A stretch of 64,000 nucleotides of DNA. Origin: Leptospirales bacterium. GTDB lineage: Bacteria > Spirochaetota > Leptospiria > Leptospirales > Leptonemataceae. Numbering within the stretch: the stretch's first letter is position 1; each line of letters opens with the position of its first letter. The position numbers and the translations under genes are program-made. The stretch spans positions 1 through 64,000 of the forward strand of contig JAEUSB010000007.1 in NCBI GenBank assembly GCA_016788865.1, given 5' to 3'. Positions 54,686-61,851 of this stretch are shown here, piece after piece. The notes under the pieces are model-generated. The model saw only the letters and a program-made list of their open reading frames with translations, was not told where the DNA came from and made no database searches.

Positions 54686-56068
54686 TCAGCGTGAGGCCGA
54701 TGCGGGTTTTCTCTTCCCCTGCTCCTTCTTCAGCGCCTCAACAGCCGCAAAAAATGGTCCATACGTATTGGCCGCATGCCAGACAACGTACCCATCACCT
54801 CCACTGTCTTCGGAAGCGCGCAACTGTGCTTTTATATAATCGGTCAAATTCAGTCCGGACTCATGCACACGCATGGGGAATCCCTGGATATAGGCTATTA
54901 CACGCGTAGAGCCTGAGCGTGCCCTGGAAGCCCGCACTCCATCATAGATTGTCTTGTACGGGTCTTTCCTGCGATCCAGCTCCCCGTAAAAGTGCGACGG
55001 ATAAAGCATTGGATAAAGCGTATCCAGGTGAGATGAAAAGAGCTCAATCTTCTGACCAATGATGTCATCGTTATTGAAAACGACACGGCCAAAGATGTCC
55101 GCGCCAACCCGGATTCCATACGGACGCAAGCGGTCCGTTGCCATCTTGAGAATACCACCCACGGTTCTATATCGTTGCGCCAGTCCGACGCGGGAAAGGT
55201 TGCGGTTATCCGCAAATCGAATGTAGTCCAGTTGAACTTCCATGAACCCCATTCGAGCCGCATTCTCCGCTGCTCGGAGCACAGATTCGAGCTTTGTTAA
55301 GGATGGTGGATACGTATCCAGACCGCCTTGAAAACAAACCACCCGGGCGACCATATAAAACCCATAAGACCGGGCCAGTTTCATAAAGGCTTCCGGAGGC
55401 ATCCGCTCTACTGCTATGTGGTCTTTGCCGACCAGCTGGACGTCTACAACCAGAGTGTTCATCCCGGCGTTTTTTGAGGCCCGAAGCAATGGCTCGTACA
55501 TGGACGGAATGCGAATGACTTCGTTGGTAATATAGATTCCGCGATAGAAGCTGGGGTCATCGTGAACAAAAAGGGTCCTGGGGGTGGGGTCCAGATTGGT
55601 TGGAAATCCGGCCACAGGGCGGCTGTTTTCGATGTCCAGAGTGGCTTTTTGGCGGTCTGCCGCACGGCGTTCGGCGGCCTTACGTTCCGTATTTTTGCTT
55701 TCGCTGGCCTTGTCCTTGCGGTCCTGGCGCGCTGCGTTCGCCACGCGATCGCGTGCAGGTCGGGATTTCCCGGCCTCTTCCCTATCGATTTGCAGGGCTC
55801 GATCGCTTGCAACCTCTTCCTGCTTCTTGCGGTCTTCGATTGGCCCTGGGATGCGCGGAATATCAGAAACATCGCCCCCCATGCTGCGCAAGAGCGCATC
55901 GGCCCCGGCATCATTTGAATCCTTGAATCCGGCCTGTGCGAACAATCCAAACGCGAGCACACCGCCGGCCAGGGTCAGCCCCCCAAGAATTCGTCGGGAT
56001 ATCTTCGTCGAGAAGAGGATCCGGGCTTTACGATATTGCTGCATGATATAATGTATCGGATGATTCAT
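54686..56068 (-). CDS. Putative glycoside hydrolase-like protein (DUF4015)
   Basis: This is a membrane-anchored protein with a TIM-barrel domain of the DUF4015 family. A transmembrane helix (about residues 25-47) is followed by a long Lys/Arg/Glu/Ala-rich linker (about 70-150), and then the barrel domain (about 165-460). 'YRGIYITNEVIRIPSMYEPLL', 'GFMEVQLDYIRFADN', 'PYGIRVGADIFG' and 'TLYPMLYPSHFYGELDRR' are conserved blocks. Activity is unproven; sugar binding or hydrolysis in the envelope is inferred. The frame is open to 56143; I start at ATG 56068, with ATG 56044 as an alternative. Neither has a clear ribosome site. Confidence 0.8.
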   Translation of the reverse strand: MNHPIHYIMQQYRKARILFSTKISRRILGGLTLAGGVLAFGLFAQAGFKDSNDAGADALLRSMGGDVSDIPRIPGPIEDRKKQEEVASDRALQIDREEAGKSRPARDRVANAARQDRKDKASESKNTERKAAERRAADRQKATLDIENSRPVAGFPTNLDPTPRTLFVHDDPSFYRGIYITNEVIRIPSMYEPLLRASKNAGMNTLVVDVQLVGKDHIAVERMPPEAFMKLARSYGFYMVARVVCFQGGLDTYPPSLTKLESVLRAAENAARMGFMEVQLDYIRFADNRNLSRVGLAQRYRTVGGILKMATDRLRPYGIRVGADIFGRVVFNNDDIIGQKIELFSSHLDTLYPMLYPSHFYGELDRRKDPYKTIYDGVRASRARSGSTRVIAYIQGFPMRVHESGLNLTDYIKAQLRASEDSGGDGYVVWHAANTYGPFFAAVEALKKEQGKRKPASASR

Positions 56069-56213
56069 AGTTTGCTTCAAACACGCTTTTGCGTGATAAT
56101 GGACCAGATTTCTATAGGACCCTCCCCTGAAAACCCAAATCAAAATGTGATTCCCGCCCGGCGTGCTTGCTAGAATTCGGAAGAATCGGCAGTGCGAACC
56201 GCTGAGCAGCTAT

Positions 56214-56630
56214 ATGACGTTTATTGAACTAGGCATGAGCGAAGGATCGATGCTCGTGAACCCCTTTGCGGTTCGCTCAGCAACTCCCGTAACAGACGGT
56301 CAGGGAGCCACCCTGCATTATCTCCTCGAGTTTGTAGACGGAACCAATCTCAAAGTAGATTCACCGCGCGACATGGATTTGATTCACAAATACCACGCTA
56401 TGTTTACGCATACGCGCACTTCTGGGAAGACCGTCATGACTTCGCAAGGATCGTTTCATTCGGTGAACGTCAACATTATCCAGAACTATGAGTCAGTTGA
56501 GTCAAGGGTTGGGAATATTCGCCTGGTCATCATCACATTTTACGGTGGAGAAAAGCGAATCTACGACAGTGAGTACGATATCAACGTACTGCAACATTGG
56601 ATTCGTTCCCAGAACGTAATCGTTAAGTAA
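56214..56630 (+). CDS. Hypothetical protein, 138 aa
   Basis: No family is recognised. It is a small beta-rich protein ('HYLLEFVDGTNLKVDSPRDMDLIHKYHAMF', 'RLVIITFYGGEKRIYDSEYDI') without an export signal, perhaps a single PH- or ubiquitin-like domain. I place the start at ATG 56214; the frame is also open from a GTG at 56163, which would add residues that look uncoded. A weak GAGC precedes the ATG. It is divergent from the DUF4015 gene and convergent with the crotonase gene. Confidence 0.55.
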   Translation: MTFIELGMSEGSMLVNPFAVRSATPVTDGQGATLHYLLEFVDGTNLKVDSPRDMDLIHKYHAMFTHTRTSGKTVMTSQGSFHSVNVNIIQNYESVESRVGNIRLVIITFYGGEKRIYDSEYDINVLQHWIRSQNVIVK

Positions 56631-56672
56631 TACCTACCAACAGAACGCACAACTTCAAGGATCAAACTGAAG

Positions 56673-57446
56673 TCATGGATTCTGAAATTTGGGTCTGCGC
56701 CTCTCCATAACCGCAGACAACCCCTCGACAAAATTACCCTCCAGGAAGGTGGCAAATTTCTGGTCGCGTTCCCTTAAATATGCGTCAAACTTCTGAATGG
56801 TGGGGAGTCGCAGATTCTCTTTAACCGAACGAATACTGGCAAGCGGGAGTTCAAACAATGATCGCAAATACTTCTCAGATTCTTCCCTCAATCGATCCGC
56901 AGGAAGAACTCGGTCCGCAAGGCCTATGCGCAGACATTCTTCCGGTTTGTAGCGTTCCGAAAGCATTGCAATTTGTCGCAGATGCTGGGGCCCGGTGATA
57001 CTCTGAATTATGTCAAGTAATACGTCCGGGATGGTCAGACCAACGCGCACCTCAGAGAAACAATAGGAATACTTGCCCTCTGCCAGAAAACGAAAATCGG
57101 TAAGTACACCGATGACGGCGCCACCCGCCATAGCATGCCCGGCGATGGCGCTGAGCGATGGCTTTGAAAAAGCGTAGAGGTTTCTTGCAAACATTAGAAA
57201 CCCCAGAAACGTTTCCATGCGGGCCTGCTTGCTCATTGGTATAAGAGCCTCGGGGTCGAGGCCGTTTGAAAAAAAAGACTCTGCTGAAGAATCGATCAAC
57301 AATGCCCAGCAGTCCGGATTCTTATCGAGGTCCATCACGGCCCGATTCAGGTCCTTGATGAAATCGGGACTGAGTGCGTTCAAAGGTGGCCGCGTCAGCG
57401 TCAGACGAGCAAGATGATCATCTATTTCAACTTTCAGGTTTGCCAT
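56673..57446 (-). CDS. Enoyl-CoA hydratase/isomerase family protein
   Basis: This crotonase-fold enzyme has 257 residues. The oxyanion-hole segments are present: 'ESFFSNGLDPEALI' (near 60-70) and 'AIAGHAMAGGAVIGVLTDFRF' (about 100-120). 'FSEVRVGLTIP' carries a Glu at a catalytic position of hydratases, while the second Glu is not clear, so an isomerase or hydrolase is as likely. The start is ATG 57446, with GAGG seven bases upstream. A 25-residue C-terminal segment matches family length. It has no neighbouring fatty-acid gene. Confidence 0.85.
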   Translation of the reverse strand: MANLKVEIDDHLARLTLTRPPLNALSPDFIKDLNRAVMDLDKNPDCWALLIDSSAESFFSNGLDPEALIPMSKQARMETFLGFLMFARNLYAFSKPSLSAIAGHAMAGGAVIGVLTDFRFLAEGKYSYCFSEVRVGLTIPDVLLDIIQSITGPQHLRQIAMLSERYKPEECLRIGLADRVLPADRLREESEKYLRSLFELPLASIRSVKENLRLPTIQKFDAYLRERDQKFATFLEGNFVEGLSAVMERRRPKFQNP

Positions 57447-57637
57447 GCACAATCCTCAAACATATGGAAACCTGGTCTGCGATTTTTTTTCTCAGGCAAA
57501 TGGGAAAGCACAGGCCGTCGAGTGCGCATGAGTCAATGGCGCATGCGTTATTTCACGCCGCCCGCCTGACGTCGCGCGTCCATGCGGCATCTCATCGTGT
57601 GGGAGCAGCCCCGGAAAACGCTTTCACGCGGTTCAGG

Positions 57638-57665
57638 TGGTCAGAGCACCGATTCAGGTTATAAT
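57638..57665 (+). promoter_or_regulatory. Candidate promoter in the intergenic gap
   Basis: TGGTCA at 57638 and a perfect TATAAT at 57660 are separated by 16 bp, on the strand opposite to both flanking genes. Downstream lies GGGAG followed by ATG at 57691. It could drive a small peptide or a short untranslated RNA. Confidence 0.45.
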
Positions 57666-57690
57666 TGGAATGATCGAAGGGAGTCTGGTG

Positions 57691-57768
57691 ATGACACACG
57701 CTCTGAACGACACACGCGTCTATGGCCGAATGGTGAAGCCAATAAAGAAACTCGCGTTGAACTTTTAA
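57691..57768 (+). CDS. Possible 25-residue small open frame
   Basis: ATG at 57691 is preceded by GGGAG at seven bases and by a TATAAT box; the frame closes with TAA after 25 codons. The peptide is basic, ends in hydrophobic residues, and has no recognised match. Only the combination of promoter and ribosome site makes it worth listing; with no conservation data it may not be translated. Confidence 0.3.
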   Translation: MTHALNDTRVYGRMVKPIKKLALNF

Positions 57769-57827
57769 ACGGTGGGTCTGACGCATGTTCTGCGGTTCAG
57801 TTTCCGCCTGTCCACTTTACATAATCC

Positions 57828-58928
57828 TCAAGGCGCAAGCCGCTTGATCTCACCCGAATACAGAACCACGTAGATCTCGCCGTCCTGGTCTTCTCCAAAA
57901 CTCGAAATTGGACCCGCTTTTCGAAAAAGGACAAACGCGTTCCCGGCTTTCTTTCCGCCCCGCACCCGGAAGGCCCAGATAGTGCCCGAACCAAAATCAC
58001 CAAATATGTAATGCGAAACCAATCCTGGAAGTTTCTTACCACGATACACATAACCACCCGTTATACTGACGCCATCCTCCCGCCCGTACGAATGAATCGG
58101 CAGCACCAGACCTGAGCGCGAGCAATTCGCAGGCTTATAGCAGAGGTCCGCCTCCATCACATTCCAGCCAAGATTATCGCCGGGGCGCACAAAGTTGATT
58201 TCCTCCTTTTTGTTCTGTCCAACGTCGGCGACATACATATCGCCGGTAAGTCGATCGAGACTAAAGCGCCACGGGTTTCTCAGTCCATACGCGTAAATCT
58301 CGCCCGCTATCCCTGGTTTATTGGCAAATGGATTGTCCCCTGGTATTGAATACGGGGTTACCGCACCCGGTGTGGGCTTAATGCGAAGAATCTTTCCCAG
58401 GAAAGTGGTCTTTTTCTGTCCGTTTCCAAATGGATCGCCGGCCGACCCGCCGTCACCGGTTCCGATGAATAGTGTGCCGTCCCGCTTGAAAATAAGCAAC
58501 CCTCCGTTGTGATTGGGGAAAGGTTGGCCAAAGCGCATGAGAACTCGCTTCTCCGGGCTGCTTGCCTTCAGATTGCGCACCGGAATGGCCGCGATGATCG
58601 TTTCAAGTGCATTGCCGCTGCCGGCAGTGTAGTTCACGTAAAGAAATGAGTCATTCACCTGATCAAAATCAGGCGCCAATGCACCTGAAAGTAGACCCAT
58701 TTCGCCGCCGGATCTGACTTCATTGCGGATATCAATAAGTGTTTTCCCGTCGCAGATGATTCGACCGGCCTGTTCTACAACACACATACCCAGGCGTTTC
58801 GAGAAAAACACTTGAACCGGTTGCACAAAGCCCTTTGCCACGGGCGAAAGGGTATACGCCTGCAACGGATAAATCGAAGCGAAAAGAATCGCCCTCGCAA
58901 AAAGACGGCAGATTTTTTTTTTGGTCAT
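57828..58928 (-). CDS. PQQ-type sugar dehydrogenase (GSDH/YliI family)
   Basis: This 366-residue exported protein is a six-bladed propeller of the soluble PQQ glucose dehydrogenase/sorbosone dehydrogenase family. It begins with a signal peptide (about 1-25). 'GGEMGLLSGALAPDFDQVNDSFLYVNYT', 'PNHNGGLLIFKRDGTLFIGTGDGGSAGDP' and 'FLGKILRIKPTPG' are conserved blocks with the substrate and cofactor His-Asn. The next block, 'YGLRNPWRFSLDRLTGDMYVADVGQ', also matches. It would oxidise an aldose in the periplasm with PQQ; no PQQ biosynthesis gene is in view. No strong ribosome site was seen. Confidence 0.88.
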   Translation of the reverse strand: MTKKKICRLFARAILFASIYPLQAYTLSPVAKGFVQPVQVFFSKRLGMCVVEQAGRIICDGKTLIDIRNEVRSGGEMGLLSGALAPDFDQVNDSFLYVNYTAGSGNALETIIAAIPVRNLKASSPEKRVLMRFGQPFPNHNGGLLIFKRDGTLFIGTGDGGSAGDPFGNGQKKTTFLGKILRIKPTPGAVTPYSIPGDNPFANKPGIAGEIYAYGLRNPWRFSLDRLTGDMYVADVGQNKKEEINFVRPGDNLGWNVMEADLCYKPANCSRSGLVLPIHSYGREDGVSITGGYVYRGKKLPGLVSHYIFGDFGSGTIWAFRVRGGKKAGNAFVLFRKAGPISSFGEDQDGEIYVVLYSGEIKRLAP

Positions 58929-59001
58929 GGGAATTTTTTTATTCTAAAAAATAGGATGCTTCTTTTAGGAAGCAATTTCCTGTATCATACCAGGTGAGCA
59001 A

Positions 59002-59796
59002 TTGATCCGTTGGAATTTTTTAACTGACAGTCTGGAATCAGACGCGCTGTATCTCGACTGTAGATCAGAGGAAAGCTACGAAGCTTCCACCGTTCGCGGT
59101 GCGATTGGCACTGCTTTCATCAAGAAACCGTATGGTTCTGGTGCGGCTTCGCTTGCAAAACTCGGTGGGTTTCTCACAGATCTCAAGAAGAAAACAGATA
59201 CCAAATCGACCATCATCTGCTTCGATGAGGGAGAGGGTATGTACGCCTGTCGGATGACCTGGGTTCTCCTGGGCATGGGTGTGAATGCGAAAGTCCTGGG
59301 GAAGAAGTTTGAAGAAATTCCAAAGGAATGGTTAGGCAAAGGTGCAGAGCAGCTCGCATCGGAACCTGGCAAGGCAGTTCAGGTAAAAACAGTCACCACA
59401 ATAAGCCAGCTCCAAAAGGATCTAACTCGCGTTCAATTGATTGATGTGCGCACAATTGACGAGTACAGCGGCCGGTTGCCTCGTATGACAAATCCGGATA
59501 TCGGTGGAATCTGCGGCAGGATTCCGGGCAGCGTTCACTGGGACTGGCTTTCATTGTATGACGGCGAGGGGCGCATTCGATCACGCGAAGAGATCATGAA
59601 TCAAATTCGCGAAATTGGACTTATCCCGGAGCGCCCAACCGTCTTATATGATTACAACGGGGCACGTTCTTGTACAACAGCGCTTTTATTGAGCAGGTGT
59701 GGATATAGACAGGTTAGTGTGTATCTGGGATCGTGGATGGAATGGAGAAAAACAGATCTACCAAAGCAGCACGTAAGGGTCTGGGGCAAGGATTGA
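59002..59796 (+). CDS. Double rhodanese-domain protein lacking both catalytic Cys
   Basis: The 264-residue protein has two rhodanese domains in the thiosulfate or mercaptopyruvate sulfurtransferase layout. The N-terminal domain (about 1-110) has 'IICFDEGEGMYACR', matching the naturally inactive D-x-G-x-G loop. In the C-terminal domain (about 125-250) the active loop (Y-C-x-x-G family form) reads 'LYDYNGARSC', so Asp takes the nucleophile position and no Cys stands there. Transfer of sulfur is not expected. A TTG start at 59002 is supported by AGGTGA five bases upstream. Its stop overlaps the methionyl-tRNA synthetase start (TTGA). Confidence 0.82.
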   Translation: MIRWNFLTDSLESDALYLDCRSEESYEASTVRGAIGTAFIKKPYGSGAASLAKLGGFLTDLKKKTDTKSTIICFDEGEGMYACRMTWVLLGMGVNAKVLGKKFEEIPKEWLGKGAEQLASEPGKAVQVKTVTTISQLQKDLTRVQLIDVRTIDEYSGRLPRMTNPDIGGICGRIPGSVHWDWLSLYDGEGRIRSREEIMNQIREIGLIPERPTVLYDYNGARSCTTALLLSRCGYRQVSVYLGSWMEWRKTDLPKQHVRVWGKD

Positions 59797-61850
59797 GAAG
59801 ACTCCTCGTAACGTCGGCACTTCCGTACGCTAACGGGCCTATCCACCTTGGACATCTTGTAGAAACAATTCAAACGGACATCTGGGTTCGCTTTCAGAAA
59901 TACTCGGGAAACGAGGCCTACTACTTTTGTGCCGATGACACACACGGCACCCCGGTCATGATCGCTGCAAAAAAGGCCGGAAAGACTCCGGAGGAATTCG
60001 TTGCGGAAATTCAGCGAGAACATCTGCGAGATTTTCAAGGGTTCCAAATCCAGTTTGATAATTATTATTCAACCAATTCCCCTGAAAACAAGGCCCTGTC
60101 AGAACAGATTTATGAGGCCGCCAAAAAGAAAGGGAACATAGATAGAAAGACAATCCGTCAGCTTTACAGTGAAGAGGATGGAATGTTTCTCCCGGATCGA
60201 TTTGTCAAAGGGACCTGTCCAAAATGCAAATCCCCGGACCAATATGGCGATTCATGCGAGGTCTGCGGATCCACGTATTCACCCACTGAATTGATCGATC
60301 CGCGTAGCGCCCTCAGCGGGGCTGTGCCCGTGCTAAAAGATAGCGAACATCTATTCTTCAAGCTGGGCGACTATCAGACGTTCCTTGAGAAATGGCTGGC
60401 TAAAGGAGTTTCCACCGGAATCAAACGGAAACTGGATGAGTGGTTGAAGGACGGGTTGCGCGATTGGGACATCAGCCGTGATGGTCCGTACTTTGGTTTT
60501 GCAATCCCCGGAGAGAAGGATAAGTACTTTTATGTCTGGCTCGATGCACCTGTTGGTTATATGGCATCGTCCAAGAATTTTTTTGATCGGACAAAGCGCG
60601 AATCATGGGACAGCTTCTGGAAGAAGCCTGGCAGTGAAATTCATCACTTTCTGGGCAAAGACATTGTTTACTTTCACACGCTATTCTGGCCTGCCCTTCT
60701 TGAGGCCGGTGGATTTCAAAAACCTGATCAGATCCATGTGCATGGTTTTCTGACCATCAACGGAGAGAAGATGTCCAAGAGCCGTGGCACTCTGGTACGC
60801 GGTTCAACCTATTTGAAATTCCTGGAACCGGAGGCCCTGCGTTACTTCTATGCAAGTAAACTCGGTTCCGGTTTGGACGATCTCGATCTTTCGCGTGATG
60901 ACTTCATCTCACGCTGGAACGCAGATGTTGTGGGAAATATTACAAACATCTTTTCACGTCTTTGCGGCGGAATCGCACCAAAGCTAGATGGCAAGCTGGG
61001 AAAACTCTCAAAAGAAGGCAAAGCTCTGAAGAAGGCGGCGCTTGAGACCGCAGCAAAGACTGCCAAGTTTTTTGAAGCACTAGAGTACGCGAAGGCTATG
61101 CGCGAAATCGCAAGCCTTGCGGATTCAATCAATCGGCTAATCGCAGAAAAGGAACCCTGGAAACTAATCAAAACAGATCCAGAACAGGCGCGCACAGTAG
61201 TCACAGATGCTCTATGTTCCGCTCGCATTCTTGCATCATTGCTCAAGCCTGTACTACCTTCGTTTGTTGCCGGAGTTGAAAACTTATTAAACCTGAAAGA
61301 AGAACTCACCCTCGCCAACCTGGACTACGAATTCCCATCAGGTCATACAATTCATCCCTATAGAAATCTTGCCGCTCGAATCGACGAAAAGGAGTTCGAA
61401 GCCATGCTCGAAGAAGAAAAGAAGCTATCCGGCACCATACAACCAGCGAAGACACCCGGACCCGGGGCCAGTCCATCGGGAAATGCAAAACCAGACGAAA
61501 AGAAGGCCGAAGCTAAGTCCAGCGGTATCATCACAATTGACGATCTGACCCGAGTTCACTTGCGGGCCGGAAAAATTCTCAAAGCGGAGCTCGTGGAAGG
61601 AGCCGACAAATTACTCCGCATCGAGCTCGATCTCGGCGAAGCCGAGCCCCGACAAGTATTCGCGGGGATTCGTGCCGCTTACCAACCTGAAGAACTAATC
61701 GGGCTAACCGTGGCCGCCGTGGCCAACCTTCAGCCGCGGAAGATGAAATTTGGAATATCAAGCGCAATGTTACTTGCATCCGGCGAGGGGGCTGGCCTTT
61801 CTCTCTACGTCGCGCACAGGAGTGCAAAACCTGGCGACCTACTGAAGTAA
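59793..61850 (+). CDS. metG: Methionyl-tRNA synthetase
   Basis: This class I synthetase charges tRNA-Met. HIGH is HLGH at residues 18-21, the zinc knuckle is 'CPKCKSPDQYGDSCEVCG', the KMSKS loop starts at Lys326 ('GEKMSKSRGT'), and an anticodon-binding helical domain follows. A C-terminal EMAP-II/Trbp-like tRNA-binding domain (about 580-685) begins with 'DDLTRVHLRAGKILKAELVE', after a Pro/Ala/Lys linker. I placed the start at a TTG at 59793 (GGGG six bases upstream; N-terminus 'MRRLLVTSALPYANGPIHLG' is the normal length). GTG 59733 and ATG 59742 are in frame but would overlap the rhodanese gene deeply. Confidence 0.93.
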   Translation: MRRLLVTSALPYANGPIHLGHLVETIQTDIWVRFQKYSGNEAYYFCADDTHGTPVMIAAKKAGKTPEEFVAEIQREHLRDFQGFQIQFDNYYSTNSPENKALSEQIYEAAKKKGNIDRKTIRQLYSEEDGMFLPDRFVKGTCPKCKSPDQYGDSCEVCGSTYSPTELIDPRSALSGAVPVLKDSEHLFFKLGDYQTFLEKWLAKGVSTGIKRKLDEWLKDGLRDWDISRDGPYFGFAIPGEKDKYFYVWLDAPVGYMASSKNFFDRTKRESWDSFWKKPGSEIHHFLGKDIVYFHTLFWPALLEAGGFQKPDQIHVHGFLTINGEKMSKSRGTLVRGSTYLKFLEPEALRYFYASKLGSGLDDLDLSRDDFISRWNADVVGNITNIFSRLCGGIAPKLDGKLGKLSKEGKALKKAALETAAKTAKFFEALEYAKAMREIASLADSINRLIAEKEPWKLIKTDPEQARTVVTDALCSARILASLLKPVLPSFVAGVENLLNLKEELTLANLDYEFPSGHTIHPYRNLAARIDEKEFEAMLEEEKKLSGTIQPAKTPGPGASPSGNAKPDEKKAEAKSSGIITIDDLTRVHLRAGKILKAELVEGADKLLRIELDLGEAEPRQVFAGIRAAYQPEELIGLTVAAVANLQPRKMKFGISSAMLLASGEGAGLSLYVAHRSAKPGDLLK

Positions 61851-61851
61851 T

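Larger units (their letters stand above)
57447..57827. other. Intergenic region of 381 bases
   Basis: The only gap over 300 bases in the window, between the sugar dehydrogenase stop and the crotonase start, both on the minus strand. It must hold the crotonase promoter. On the plus strand it contains a TATAAT box, a ribosome site and a 25-codon open frame (listed separately). No tRNA, repeat array or long hairpin was seen; two GCGCATG copies near 57515-57545 are the only repeats noticed. Confidence 0.7.

Noticed and set aside
57582..57824. 80-codon plus-strand frame in the intergenic gap
   Set aside because: Its composition is Arg/Ser/Asp-rich without any family pattern, it has no ribosome site, and it overlaps the better-supported 25-codon frame.
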